The position numbers and the translations under genes were made by a program. From contig NZ_JACZFR010000017.1 in the NCBI RefSeq assembly GCF_014904815.1, positions 1 to 64,000 on the forward strand: a DNA stretch of 64,000 bases. Direction: 5' to 3'. This document shows, piece by piece, positions 1 through 8,720 of this stretch (positions are counted from its first letter, which is position 1; every line of letters begins with the position of its first letter). The notes under the pieces are model-generated. The model saw only the letters and a list, made by a program, of their open reading frames with translations, did not search any database and was not told where the DNA came from. The stretch is from Microbulbifer taiwanensis (lineage in GTDB: Bacteria; Pseudomonadota; Gammaproteobacteria; Pseudomonadales; Cellvibrionaceae).

Positions 1-29
1 GGGTCCGCCGGGGGGGCCTCCGGGTCGCC

Positions 30-76
30 CCCCCCCCCCCCGCCCCCTCCCCCCGCGAGGGGGGAGGGGGGCGCTA
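30..76. repeat. Low-complexity C/G tract with REP-like palindrome
   Basis: A long C run is followed by an inverted repeat of the form CCCTCCCCCCGCGAGGGGGG. It resembles the C-rich REP-like repeats at 963-988, 7046-7083, 17905-17945 and 20396-20420. It lies just downstream of the transglutaminase-like gene. The homopolymer character and the position at the window edge make the exact bases unreliable. Confidence 0.4.
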
Positions 77-89
77 TTCTTTCGAGTTG

Positions 90-992
90 CTACATCATCT
101 GTACGCTCAGGCGCTGGTCGTAGCTCAGGAAGCGCTGGCTGTTTTCCAGTCTTGAGTGTTTGTCAAAGTTGTAGAAGGCGATATAGGAGCCGTAGCCCGA
201 GTCGACAATATTGTTCTGCGGATCCGCGATCCCCCAGGTATCGCCCGATTCATATTCCGCCCAATTGTGGTAGTTCTCGGCCTGCAGCCTGCCGGACTGC
301 TCCATCGTGAAGCCCCCGATCATTCTTGAAGGCACATTCGAGGCTCTGGCCAGGGCAACGAATGCGGAAGCAAATTCTGTGCAGTCGCCCTGCCGTGCAG
401 CTATGGCGTAGTGGGCGCCGCGGTCTTCGGCTATATAGCCGATATTGGTTACGTTTTTGTAAAGCCATGCGGCAATTTGCGGTATTTCGCCGTTGAGTTT
501 TGCCGCCAAGTCGCCGATTTCCGGCGCATCCACTTCGATATTGGGTTCGGACAACAATAAGATCTCTGACTCGTCACCGAATGGCTGCGCGCCAGTAGCG
601 AGCTTTACCTCGGCGGTAATGCTGATGATTTGGCTGGCGTGGGGTGCAAGGCCTTTCAATTGGAATAGGAGCGACTGGTTGCCCGATTGGTCGGTCTGGG
701 TTTGAAAGGTTTGATTGGCTGCTATCTGTTCTGTCAGCTGGTATGCATTCTGCTTTACCGGGGCGAATACCTTGAGCGAAGCGCTCTCGATATACTCAGC
801 TGTATTGTTGGTGACCAGGAAGCTGTAGCGGATTGTTTTGGCGATAGTGTACTCGGGCTTGCCTTTTGAGAGTCCTAGGTAGAGCCAGGTAATCGCGAGG
901 ACCAGGGAGGCTGCGATGACTGAAAGCGCCAAGTTTTTGAGTGTGGGGTTTCTACGGGAACCCCCTCCCCCGCAAGCGGGAGAGGGGGGCAT
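90..992 (-). CDS. Membrane-anchored transglutaminase-like protein
   Basis: A 300-residue protein whose C-terminal half carries a transglutaminase/papain-like core. Cys is in GDCTEFA, His in YHNWAEY and Asp in IADPQNN, in the order expected for an active Cys-His-Asp triad. After a short basic N-terminus there is one hydrophobic segment (NLALSVIAASLVLAITWLYL), so the catalytic domain is probably periplasmic. Such domains act as peptidases or amide-forming enzymes; the substrate is unknown. The chosen ATG lies 22 nt after the upstream gene's stop. A TTG 16 codons earlier would overlap that gene. Neither start has a convincing ribosome binding site. The first codons after the ATG (PPSPACGGGGS) are a translated copy of a C-rich repeat, so the true start may lie further in. 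Confidence 0.7.
   Translation of the reverse strand: MPPSPACGGGGSRRNPTLKNLALSVIAASLVLAITWLYLGLSKGKPEYTIAKTIRYSFLVTNNTAEYIESASLKVFAPVKQNAYQLTEQIAANQTFQTQTDQSGNQSLLFQLKGLAPHASQIISITAEVKLATGAQPFGDESEILLLSEPNIEVDAPEIGDLAAKLNGEIPQIAAWLYKNVTNIGYIAEDRGAHYAIAARQGDCTEFASAFVALARASNVPSRMIGGFTMEQSGRLQAENYHNWAEYESGDTWGIADPQNNIVDSGYGSYIAFYNFDKHSRLENSQRFLSYDQRLSVQMM
963..988. repeat. C-rich REP-like palindrome inside a coding 5' end
   Basis: The palindrome CCCTCCCCCGCAAGCGGGAG matches the intergenic repeats near 7050, 17920 and 20400. Here it lies within the first codons of the transglutaminase-like gene and encodes Pro/Gly-rich residues. Confidence 0.65.
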
Positions 993-1014
993 TGCTACGG
1001 ATTTCTGGGGTTGA

Positions 1015-1848
1015 TTAGCCGGCACAGCTGGACACTCCAACTGGGTGTAACCGTTTTGCGGCGCTCAGGGCGCTGGTTTTTAAAGCTGCCTTTATGCCTT
1101 CTATTCCGCCGGATACTACGAAAGCCTCGTTGACGGGTGCTTCGTTTAGCCGTTTCTCCAGATCCAGCTCGTCCTCCAGCTTCCCGACTATGAATACCGG
1201 TAGATAGCCATTCAACGAATAGTTGATAGTGGCATCGCGTACAGCGGCTTTCAGGTTCGAACCGGATTCAACGGCCACTGCCGGAATGCCTAACGCGGCC
1301 AGTTCATCGGCTACCTTTCGGTTTGTTGCCACTGTTACTACCCCGAAATTACTCACCTCGACGATAAAGTCGTCTACTGGAGCAATTGCGGAGCGTCTTT
1401 CGCCATTATTTGTCGCGCTGCTGCCAATCAGTATCTTGGGGTGCTGGAACCCGTTTTGAATCAGCTCATTGCAGAGCCTTGCCAGCGGGTGCCTTTTATA
1501 AGGCTCGGCGACGATGAGCAGGGGTTTATTTTTTAGGAAGAACTTTGTTTTGACTTGCCAGTCTGAGAGATGAATAGCATTTGATACTGAAGGGTAGGAA
1601 CGCGGCTGCGCAGCGACGTCAATGAGTAGAAACTGCTCAGCACCATCAAACTCACCCGATTGAGCAAAACACAATTCAGATGTTTGCGCGCTTGTGGGTA
1701 TTAATGGAGTGAAATAGCCGGCATCCAGCTCAGCTGCGCAGTGCCCGGATTCAGTTTCCGGCGTCTGCGCACCAAGCCAGTGCGCATATCCCCCGATAAC
1801 ACACAATAATCCAATGGTGCGGATTACAGATGTGAAACGTCCCGTCAC
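1015..1848 (-). CDS. Exported protein of unknown function, weakly rhodanese-like
   Basis: A 277-residue protein with an N-terminal hydrophobic segment (IRTIGLLCVIGGYAHWL), probably a signal peptide or anchor. The middle (FLLIDVAAQPRSYPSVSNAIHLSDW, then KPLLIVAEPYKRHPLARLCNEL) follows the pattern of a rhodanese fold: a DV(R)-like turn, an AIHL strand and an xLLIV strand. The usual active-site Cys loop is not evident. The second half could be a further degenerate rhodanese-like unit. Function is not recognised. The start is GTG. Only 22 nt separate its stop from the ATG of the downstream transglutaminase-like gene, so the two are probably co-transcribed. Confidence 0.55.
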   Translation of the reverse strand: MTGRFTSVIRTIGLLCVIGGYAHWLGAQTPETESGHCAAELDAGYFTPLIPTSAQTSELCFAQSGEFDGAEQFLLIDVAAQPRSYPSVSNAIHLSDWQVKTKFFLKNKPLLIVAEPYKRHPLARLCNELIQNGFQHPKILIGSSATNNGERRSAIAPVDDFIVEVSNFGVVTVATNRKVADELAALGIPAVAVESGSNLKAAVRDATINYSLNGYLPVFIVGKLEDELDLEKRLNEAPVNEAFVVSGGIEGIKAALKTSALSAAKRLHPVGVSSCAG

Positions 1849-2289
1849 ATCTAATTACTCTTTTTTGTGTTTTTATTGCGGCTGCATGAAGCAACCGGCC
1901 TCCCCAAGGCCGGGCATCTTAATGACAACGATGTCGAATAGTCAATGTTGTGCCATTACACCGCATTACAATCATGCACTATCGTGTCATTTGTAATTTT
2001 TCTAGCTGCCACTTTCGCGCAAAACATGACCATTGAAAGAAAGTGAATGCCGTTCGAGCAGTTGGAAAAAGGAATGGTATTTTGGAAGCAATAGACATTG
2101 AGAAAGAACCCCAATACTCCGGAATCGATACAGCCCTTAAGCGACCCCTAAAACCTGGCCAGGGATAATGGCTCGGTGATTCACCGGAAGCTGGATACCA
2201 ACGGGCCATTTGGCCCATCGTTGCGGGCCTGCTGATATCTGTGTTTATATCCAGTAAAATGGCGCAAAGTCCCAACCCGAATTAGCCCC
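1849..2289. other. Divergent intergenic region upstream of polB
   Basis: This 441-bp gap lies between the minus-strand exported protein and polB. It holds the LexA-type operator at 2239-2254. An open frame of about 98 codons on the minus strand (1979-2275) has no recognisable domain and is not called. Nothing else was identified. Confidence 0.5.
2239..2254 (+). promoter_or_regulatory. Putative LexA (SOS) operator of polB
   Basis: The sequence is CTG-TGTTTATATC-CAG, a match to the gammaproteobacterial LexA consensus CTG-N10-CAG with an AT-rich core. It lies 36 bp upstream of the polB start. E. coli polB (dinA) is a known SOS gene, so operator and gene fit together. Confidence 0.7.
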
Positions 2290-4695
2290 TTGCCCCAAGG
2301 ATTTCTCCTCAGCCGCCACAGCTTCGATCAGGGTGACAGCACCTGTATCCACTACTGGCTGGCCACGCCCCAGGGCCCGGCCAAGCTGGTCATTGAGGGA
2401 GAGCGGCCCGTGTTTATGGTGAGGGTGGCAGACCGGGCCCCGGTGAGCGAGGCCCTGGCCGGCGTGTCCTATCAATGGCGGCAGCTGGGTTTCCAGACCT
2501 TTGGCCGCGAGGAGGCGGCCATGCTGTACTTCCCCACCATCAATGCCCACCGCCGGGGCCAGGCGCTACTGCGAGATCGCGGCATCCAGGTGCTGGAAGG
2601 GGATTTTCGTCTGCACGACCGCTATCTGATGGAGCGCTTCGCGCAGGGAGGCCTCTATTTTGAAGGTCGGGCCCAGGCCAGAGACGGCTATATGGAGTAT
2701 CGCCAGGTGCGTATCAAGGGCGCCGAGGTACAGCCGGATTTCAAGGTGGTGTCCCTGGATGTGGAGTGCTCCGGCCGGGGCGAGCTGTATTCCATCGGTC
2801 TCTATGGCCACGGCGTGGAAGAGGTGCTGATGGTGGGTCAGCCGCAGAGTGCCGACATCCCCATCGCCTGGGTCGACAACGAGCGGGCCCTGCTCAAGGC
2901 CCTGGAGGCCAGGCTTGGGAGCCTGGATCCGGACATCATTATCGGCTGGTCCGTGGTGGGTTTCGATTTCCGGCTGCTTTTGCAGAGGGCCGAGCGCCAT
3001 GGGTTGCGCCTGAAGCTGGGCCGGGGCGGCGCCGATGCCCGCTGGCGGGATGGCCGCGAGGGCGGCCAGGGCTTTGTCACCCTGCCCGGCCGGGTAGTGC
3101 TGGACGGTATCGACGGCCTCAAGAGTGCCACCTACAACTTCGAGAGCTTCAGCCTGGAGTTTGTGGCCCAAACCCTGCTCGGCCGGGGCAAGGATACCGA
3201 AGAGGTGGACAACCGCCTGGCCGTGATCGAACACGACTTTCGCCACAACAAGCCCAAACTGGCCGCCTACAACCTGGAAGACTGCCGCCTGGTCTGGGAT
3301 ATATTCCAGCACACCCGGTTGCTGGACTACCTGCGCCTGCGCGCCCAGCTCACCGGCCTGGAGCTGGATCGCAGCGGCGGCTCAGTGGCGGCCTTTACCA
3401 ATCTCTACCTGCCCAGGCTACACCGCAGCCACTACGTGGCCCCCAATCTGCCTGCCGACGGCGGTCTGGCCAGCCCGGGCGGCTATGTGATGGACTCCCG
3501 CCCGGGCCTGTACGACAACGTGCTGGTACTGGATTTCAAGAGTCTGTATCCGAGCATCATCCGCACCTTCAAGATAGATCCCATGGGGTTGATTGAGGGA
3601 CTGGTCGAGGGCCTCGCGGACGACGACGCCATTCCCGGTTTTCGCGGCGCGCGCTTTTCCCGCGACCGACACTTCCTGCCGGACATCATTGCGGATCTGT
3701 GGGCACAGCGGGACATCGCCAAGCGGGAGCAGGACGCCGCCCGTTCCCAGGCCATCAAGATCATCATGAACTCCTTCTACGGGGTGCTGGGTTCCGGGGG
3801 CTGCCGCTTCTACGACACGCGCCTGGCCAGCTCCATCACCCTGCGCGGTCACGAGATAATGCAGCAGACCGCGCGCTGGATCGAGGAGATGGGCCACCAG
3901 GTCATCTACGGCGATACCGATTCCACCTTTGTATGGTTGAGCGGCGGCCCCAGCCCCGACGAGGCGGATGCCACCGGACAGGCCCTGGCCAGCGAGATCA
4001 ATAAACGCTGGCGGCACAAGTTAAAGGAGGAGCTGCAGCTGGAGTGCCTGCTGGAACTGGAATTCGAAACCCATTACCGGCGCTTTTTGATGCCCACCAT
4101 TCGCGGTTCGGAGGCGGGCTCGAAGAAGCGCTATGCGGGCCTGGTGGTGAAAGGTGGCGAGGAACAGCTGGTGTTCAAGGGCCTGGAAACGGTGCGCAGC
4201 GACTGGACCGCCCTGGCCAAGCAGTTCCAGACGCAGCTCTACGCCATGGTGTTTCGCGGCGAGGATCCGTCCGACTATATCCGCGAGACAGTCGCCAAGA
4301 CCCAGGCCGGGGAACTGGACGAGCAGCTGGTGTACCGCAAGCGGCTCAGGCGCAAGCTGGAACAGTACGTAAAAAACGTACCGCCGCATGTACGGGCGGC
4401 GCGACTGGCCGATGAACTCCGCCGCCAGCAGGGTCTGGCCGCGCGCCACCAGAACAAGGGCTGGATCCGCTATGTGATCACGCTCAACGGCCCTGAGCCC
4501 GTGGACTATCGCCAGTCGCCGATAGACTACCAGCACTATATCGACCGGCAGCTGAAATCGGTAGCCGATGCCGTACTGCCGTTTATAGCGCTGGATTTCG
4601 ACAGACTGGTGGATGGCCAGCTGGGCCTGTTCGGAGTTACTCCAGCCCCACCACTTCGAGCGCATCCGAAGAAAGGTAGCGCCAGCGCAGATTGA
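2290..4695 (+). CDS. polB: DNA polymerase II (family B)
   Basis: An 801-residue family B DNA polymerase with proofreading exonuclease, used in SOS-linked repair and replication restart. The exonuclease domain has DVE in SLDVECSGRGELYSIGLYG, the Exo II region IIIGWSVVGFDF, and YNLEDCRLVWD. The polymerase domain has motif A (LDFKSLYPSII), motif B (KIIMNSFYGVLGS) and motif C (YGDTDS). The TTG start gives MPQGFLLSRH, which aligns with the E. coli PolB N-terminus. The E. coli protein (783 aa) ends near GQLGLF. This one runs about 20 residues further because the frame reads into the 3' end of the convergent trmO gene, with 59 bp of overlap. The LexA-type box upstream predicts DNA-damage induction. 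Confidence 0.95.
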   Translation: MPQGFLLSRHSFDQGDSTCIHYWLATPQGPAKLVIEGERPVFMVRVADRAPVSEALAGVSYQWRQLGFQTFGREEAAMLYFPTINAHRRGQALLRDRGIQVLEGDFRLHDRYLMERFAQGGLYFEGRAQARDGYMEYRQVRIKGAEVQPDFKVVSLDVECSGRGELYSIGLYGHGVEEVLMVGQPQSADIPIAWVDNERALLKALEARLGSLDPDIIIGWSVVGFDFRLLLQRAERHGLRLKLGRGGADARWRDGREGGQGFVTLPGRVVLDGIDGLKSATYNFESFSLEFVAQTLLGRGKDTEEVDNRLAVIEHDFRHNKPKLAAYNLEDCRLVWDIFQHTRLLDYLRLRAQLTGLELDRSGGSVAAFTNLYLPRLHRSHYVAPNLPADGGLASPGGYVMDSRPGLYDNVLVLDFKSLYPSIIRTFKIDPMGLIEGLVEGLADDDAIPGFRGARFSRDRHFLPDIIADLWAQRDIAKREQDAARSQAIKIIMNSFYGVLGSGGCRFYDTRLASSITLRGHEIMQQTARWIEEMGHQVIYGDTDSTFVWLSGGPSPDEADATGQALASEINKRWRHKLKEELQLECLLELEFETHYRRFLMPTIRGSEAGSKKRYAGLVVKGGEEQLVFKGLETVRSDWTALAKQFQTQLYAMVFRGEDPSDYIRETVAKTQAGELDEQLVYRKRLRRKLEQYVKNVPPHVRAARLADELRRQQGLAARHQNKGWIRYVITLNGPEPVDYRQSPIDYQHYIDRQLKSVADAVLPFIALDFDRLVDGQLGLFGVTPAPPLRAHPKKGSASAD

Positions 4696-5317
4696 ATCCG
4701 CACAGTGCCATACCGTAAATGCGATCGGGTTGCGGCTGCTGATACGCGGGCTTGGGATCCTGGGCCAACACCTGTTCGATCAGCCGCGGCAGGTCTGTGC
4801 CCCAATCGTCGCGATAGGCTGCTGCCCTGTTCAGGATCTCATCGGGAATGGAAACATTCACCGAACTGGGAGCACTGTCGGCAAAAGCGCTGTGCGCATC
4901 GGGCAGTGCATCGGCATAGGGAACATAGGGTTTGATATCCAGCACCGGCGTGCCGTCCACGAGATCTGCGCCGCCGACGATCAGCTCCACCTTCGGCGAT
5001 GTGCGCACCTCCAGCAGACGCACCACCGACAGGCCGATATTGTTCGGGCGGAATGGAGAGCGGGTGGCGAGCACGCCGAGTTTCCTGTTGCCGCCGAGGC
5101 GCGGCGGGCGCACCTTGGCGGACCACTGGCCGGCGGCCTGGTGGAACTGGAAGATCACCCAGATATGGGTGTTCTGCTCCAGGCCGGCGACGGCGTCGGG
5201 GGTGTCCAGCGGCGGTAGCAGTTCTATGGCGGCGCGGCTGGCGTCGGCGAGCAGAGGTTGGCGCGGGACGCCAAACTTTTCGCCGAAACAGGAGTGGATT
5301 GTGGCAATAGGCTTCAT
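4637..5317 (-). CDS. trmO: tRNA (N6-threonylcarbamoyladenosine37) methyltransferase TrmO (TsaA family)
   Basis: A 226-residue protein of the UPF0066/TsaA family, which uses S-adenosylmethionine to methylate t6A37 of tRNAs. Typical blocks are MKPIATIHSCFGEKFGVPRQP at the N-terminus, the RPPRLGGNRKLGVLATRSPFRPNNIGLS core, and DLVDGTPVLDIKPYVPYADA. The start at MKPIATIHS is preferred over an upstream frame extension because it matches family N-termini. Its 3' end overlaps the 3' end of polB on the other strand. Confidence 0.9.
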   Translation of the reverse strand: MKPIATIHSCFGEKFGVPRQPLLADASRAAIELLPPLDTPDAVAGLEQNTHIWVIFQFHQAAGQWSAKVRPPRLGGNRKLGVLATRSPFRPNNIGLSVVRLLEVRTSPKVELIVGGADLVDGTPVLDIKPYVPYADALPDAHSAFADSAPSSVNVSIPDEILNRAAAYRDDWGTDLPRLIEQVLAQDPKPAYQQPQPDRIYGMALCGFNLRWRYLSSDALEVVGLE

Positions 5318-5378
5318 AAACTCGACGGGCGGAAAATTACCTGTAGATAATCTATTCCGAATCAACCGTTAATGCGTT

Positions 5379-5445
5379 CGTCATACCGGCGCAGGCCGGT
5401 ATCCAGTTCAGTGGCACCTGGATTCCGGCCTGCGCCGGAATGACG
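5379..5445. repeat. Inverted repeat, CGGCGCAGGCCGG type (two arms)
   Basis: CGTCATACCGGCGCAGGCCGG at the left is answered by ATTCCGGCCTGCGCCGGAAT at the right in inverted orientation. Each arm is itself palindromic. The same unit recurs at 25128-25154. Confidence 0.7.
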
Positions 5446-5454
5446 ATATGTTCC

Positions 5455-5546
5455 TGTAGGAGCGGCGGGGCGGGCATCCGCCAGTGGCCGCAATCAGGCT
5501 CAGGAAAATAATTTGACATCGATCGCGGCCACCGGCCGCTCCTACA
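5455..5546. repeat. Inverted repeat, GTAGGAGCGGC type
   Basis: TGTAGGAGCGG (5455) and CCGCTCCTACA (5536-5546) form the ends. The interior carries GGCCGC and GATCGCGGCC blocks. Related elements occur at 10660-10786 and 12103-12186. It lies between trmO and gabD. Confidence 0.7.
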
Positions 5547-5571
5547 AGGTAGATTTCAGATTCCGCATTTA

Positions 5572-7029
5572 TCAAATCCCGCCCATGCAGAGATATTTGA
5601 TTTCCAGGTAATCGTCGAGGCCGTACTTGGAGCCCTCGCGGCCCTGGCCGGATTCCTTGATGCCGCCGAAGGGGGCCATCTCGTTGGAGATGATGCCCTC
5701 GTTGATACCGACCATGCCATATTCCAATCCTTCGGAAACACGCCAGATGCGGCCGATATCGCGGGAATAGAAGTAGGAGGCGAGGCCGAACTCGGTATCG
5801 TTGGCCAGTTTGATCGCTTCTTCCTCGGTGGAGAACTTGAACAGCGGCGCCACCGGGCCGAAAATCTCTTCCTTGAACAGGCGCATCTTGTCGTCGACGT
5901 TGGTCAGCACTGTGGGAGCGTAGAAGCATTCGCCCAGTTCGCTGGGACCGCCGCTGACGGTCGCATTGGCGCCTTTCTGCAGGGCGTCGTCCACCAGTTC
6001 CTGTACGCCTTTTACCGCTTTTCCGGTAATCAGCGGTCCGACTTCGGTGTCCGCATCAAAGCCGCTGCCCATTTTCAGGGCGTTGACAGCCGCGGTGAAT
6101 TTCTCCGCGAACTCGTCGTAGATGCCTTCCTGCACGAATATGCGGTTGGCGCAGACACAGGTCTGACCGGCGTTGCGGTATTTGCAGATGACTGCGCCTT
6201 TTACTGCGGCATCGATATCCGCATCGTCGAAGACGATAAAGGGTGCGTTGCCGCCCAGCTCCATCGAGGTTTTCTTGATGGTCTCGGCACACTGGGCCTG
6301 CAGCTGCTTGCCGACCGCGGTGGAACCGGTGAAGGTGAATTTGCGCACCAGCGGATTGGCCGTCATCTCGGCGCCGATTTCCCGCGCGCTCCTGCCGGCC
6401 ACCACATTGAAAACACCGGCTGGAATTTCGGCCTCTTCCGCCAGTACCGCCAGCGCCAGGGCCGACAACGGTGTTTCTGAGGCCGGTTTGCTGACGAAGG
6501 GACAGCCGGCGGCCAGGGCCGGGGCCATCTTGCGCGCGATCATGGCGCTGGGAAAATTCCACGGGGTTATCGAGCAGGTGACGCCGACGGATTGCTTGAT
6601 GACGACGATGCGCTTGTCTTTCGACGGCGGCGCTATGACATCACCGTAGACCCGCTTGGCCTCCTCGGAAAACCACTCGATATAGTTGGCGCCGTAGAGG
6701 ATTTCGGTTTTGGATTCCGCCAGTGGTTTGCCCTGCTCGGCGGTAAGGATTTTCGCCAGGTCGTCGACATTGTCGGCGATCAGGTCGAACCAGCGCCGCA
6801 GGATTTTTGCCCGTTCCTTGACGGTGGCATCGCGCCAGGCGGGCCAGGCCCTGTTGGCGGCCTCGATCGCGCGGCGCGTCTCCGCCGCACCCAGGTTGGC
6901 GATGCTGGCGACGACTTCGCCAGTGGCGGGGTTGGTGACATCGAAGGTCTCGCCGGAGTCGGCGTCTATCCACTTTCCGTCCACGTAGGACTGGGTGCGC
7001 AGCAGCGAGGTGTTTTTCAGGTCCAGCAT
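5572..7029 (-). CDS. gabD: NAD(P)-dependent succinate-semialdehyde dehydrogenase (GabD-type)
   Basis: A 485-residue aldehyde dehydrogenase oxidising succinate semialdehyde to succinate in GABA and related catabolism. Family features are ITPWNFPSAMIARKMAPALAAGC, the catalytic Glu in MELGGNAPFIVFDDAD, the catalytic Cys in NAGQTCVCANRIFV, and EEIFGPVAPLFKF. The C-terminal GGIKESGQGREGSKYGLDDYLEIKYLC is typical of GabD. A clear ribosome binding site (AAGGAGAA) precedes the ATG. No gabT aminotransferase is adjacent, so GABA is not necessarily the source of substrate. Confidence 0.9.
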   Translation of the reverse strand: MLDLKNTSLLRTQSYVDGKWIDADSGETFDVTNPATGEVVASIANLGAAETRRAIEAANRAWPAWRDATVKERAKILRRWFDLIADNVDDLAKILTAEQGKPLAESKTEILYGANYIEWFSEEAKRVYGDVIAPPSKDKRIVVIKQSVGVTCSITPWNFPSAMIARKMAPALAAGCPFVSKPASETPLSALALAVLAEEAEIPAGVFNVVAGRSAREIGAEMTANPLVRKFTFTGSTAVGKQLQAQCAETIKKTSMELGGNAPFIVFDDADIDAAVKGAVICKYRNAGQTCVCANRIFVQEGIYDEFAEKFTAAVNALKMGSGFDADTEVGPLITGKAVKGVQELVDDALQKGANATVSGGPSELGECFYAPTVLTNVDDKMRLFKEEIFGPVAPLFKFSTEEEAIKLANDTEFGLASYFYSRDIGRIWRVSEGLEYGMVGINEGIISNEMAPFGGIKESGQGREGSKYGLDDYLEIKYLCMGGI

Positions 7030-7045
7030 GGCGTTCTCCTTTTTT

Positions 7046-7083
7046 GCCCTCCCCCGCCCCTCACCCGCAAGCGGGAGAGGGGC
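7046..7083. repeat. C-rich REP-like palindrome between der and gabD
   Basis: CTCACCCGCAAGCGGGAGAG preceded by a CCTCCCCCGCCC stretch. It belongs to the same family as the elements at 963-988, 17905-17945 and 20396-20420. Confidence 0.65.
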
Positions 7084-7128
7084 GCGCCCAACCAGGCAGC
7101 GGGGGTGTCTCGTCTAAAACCGCATCAT

Positions 7129-8523
7129 TTATTTTTTCTTTTTCACAAACTTCATCAGGCGACGTTTCTTGGCCTTCTGGCGATCGGTCAGTTTCTGCTT
7201 CTTGCCCGCGTAGGGGTTGGCGCCGGTGCGGAATTCGATTTTGACCGGCGTGCCGTGCAGTTCCAGCGCCTTGCGGAAAGTCTTCTCCAGGTAGCGCACA
7301 TAGTGTGCCGGCACCTGTTCTGTCTGATTGCCGTGAATCACGATCACCGGCGGATTCTGGCCGCCGGCGTGGGCGTAGCGCAGCTTGATGCGGTGGCCGT
7401 GCACCAGTGGCGGTTGGTGCTCACTCACCGCCCACTGCAGGATACGCGTCAGGTGGTTGGTGGACAGCTTATCGGTGGCGCTCTGGTAGGCCGACTCGAT
7501 GGATTCGTACAGGTGGCCGACACCAGTGCCGTGCAGCGCGGAGATAAAGTGGATATCGGCGAAATCGACGAAGCGCAACCGCCGCTCCAGTTCCGTTTTT
7601 ACAAAGTCGCGGTGATCGGCTTCGAGGCCATCCCATTTGTTCAGCGCCACCACCAGCGCGCGGCCGGCCTGGATAACACTGCCCATCAGGTGCATATCCT
7701 GGTCCACCAGGCCCTCGCGGGCGTCGATCACCAGCACCACCACATTGGCGTCTTCCACCGCCTGCAGGGTTTTGACGATGGAGAATTTCTCCACCGACTC
7801 CTTGATGTTCTTGCGACGGCGAATGCCCGCCGTATCGATAATTGTGTAGGGCTTTTCGTCGCGCTCGTAGTTGATATAGACGCTGTCGCGGGTAGTACCC
7901 GGCTGGTCGTAGACCACCACGCGGTCTTCGCCCAACAGGCGGTTTACCAGGGTGGACTTGCCCACATTGGGGCGGCCGACGATGGCGATCTTGATGCCCT
8001 TGGCCTCTTCCACCTCTTCCGGCTCGGCCTGTGCGGGCAGGTCTTCTGCCACACGTTGCATCAGGCTGCGCACACCGCGGCCGTGGGTGGCCGTGGTCGG
8101 GAATATCTCGCCAATACCCATCTCGTAGAAGGGCGCCAGGGCGATATCCGGGTTGACGCCGTCAACCTTGTTGGCGACCACGAAGGTGGGTTTGGAGCGG
8201 GTGCGCAGCTGGTCGGCGATCATCTCGTCCGCCGGCGTCAGGCCGGCACGGCAGTCCACCAGGAAGAGGACAATGTCCGCCTCCTCGATGGCCTGCATCG
8301 ACTGCTGCGCCATGGCCGCGTCTATGCCTTCCTCGCCACCGCTGATACCGCCGGTGTCCACCAGAATCACCTGGCGGCCATCGATCTCCGCCTCGCCGTA
8401 CTTGCGATCGCGGGTCAGGCCGGCATAGTTGGCCACCAGGGCGTCGCGGCTCTTGGTGAGCCGGTTGAAAAGTGTGGATTTGCCCACGTTGGGGCGCCCG
8501 ACCAGGGCGATTACTGGCAGCAT
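7129..8523 (-). CDS. der: Ribosome biogenesis GTPase Der (EngA)
   Basis: A 464-residue essential GTPase acting in 50S subunit maturation, with the two tandem G domains unique to Der. G domain 1 has [14 protein letters not shown] and DTGGI. G domain 2 has [27 protein letters not shown] and NKWD. A C-terminal KH-like domain ends in a Lys-rich tail ([13 protein letters not shown]). Length and motif spacing are normal. It is the last gene of the minus-strand core block but is separated from bamB by an apparent terminator at 8544-8577, so it probably has its own promoter. Confidence 0.97.
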   Translation of the reverse strand: MLPVIALVGRPNVGKSTLFNRLTKSRDALVANYAGLTRDRKYGEAEIDGRQVILVDTGGISGGEEGIDAAMAQQSMQAIEEADIVLFLVDCRAGLTPADEMIADQLRTRSKPTFVVANKVDGVNPDIALAPFYEMGIGEIFPTTATHGRGVRSLMQRVAEDLPAQAEPEEVEEAKGIKIAIVGRPNVGKSTLVNRLLGEDRVVVYDQPGTTRDSVYINYERDEKPYTIIDTAGIRRRKNIKESVEKFSIVKTLQAVEDANVVVLVIDAREGLVDQDMHLMGSVIQAGRALVVALNKWDGLEADHRDFVKTELERRLRFVDFADIHFISALHGTGVGHLYESIESAYQSATDKLSTNHLTRILQWAVSEHQPPLVHGHRIKLRYAHAGGQNPPVIVIHGNQTEQVPAHYVRYLEKTFRKALELHGTPVKIEFRTGANPYAGKKQKLTDRQKAKKRRLMKFVKKKK

Positions 8524-8543
8524 ATAAATCTGGCTTGAGCCTA

Positions 8544-8577
8544 TACAAAAAATACAAACGCCCGCGCGAGGCGGGCG
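8544..8577 (-). terminator. Intrinsic terminator downstream of bamB
   Basis: On the minus strand the hairpin CGCCCGCCTCGCGCGGGCG is followed by a T-rich run (TTTGTATTTTTT). It lies between bamB and der and would end transcripts coming from the hisS/yfgM/bamB side. Confidence 0.75.
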
Positions 8578-8589
8578 ATTTCAATTGCC

Positions 8590-8702
8590 TGGCAGATTTT
8601 TGCTCCCGCAAAATCTGCATTTCCGCCATCCATGGCGGTCACAGCAGGCTCCTGGCAGGCCCTGGGCCTGTGGGCCAACACAAGGTTTGCCCCTATTCTG
8701 TT
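8590..8702. repeat. Palindromic repeat cluster between bamB and der
   Basis: It contains GCAGATTTTTGCTCCCGC / GCAAAATCTGC, CCGCCATCCATGGCGG (8623-8638), and GGGCCAACACAAGGTTTGCCC. The CCGCCATCCATGGCGG unit recurs at 10709-10724 and 50796-50811. The GGGCGAACACAAGGTTCGCCC type recurs at 20350-20370. Confidence 0.6.
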
Positions 8703-8720
8703 CCGCGATTTTCTGCGCGG

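Noticed and set aside
1979-2275. 98-codon minus-strand frame upstream of polB
   Set aside because: No domain, no ribosome binding site, and it overlaps the LexA-type operator region.
6592-8538. Plus-strand frame of 648 codons across gabD and der
   Set aside because: It lies opposite two well-supported genes and gives a His/Gln-rich, low-similarity translation.
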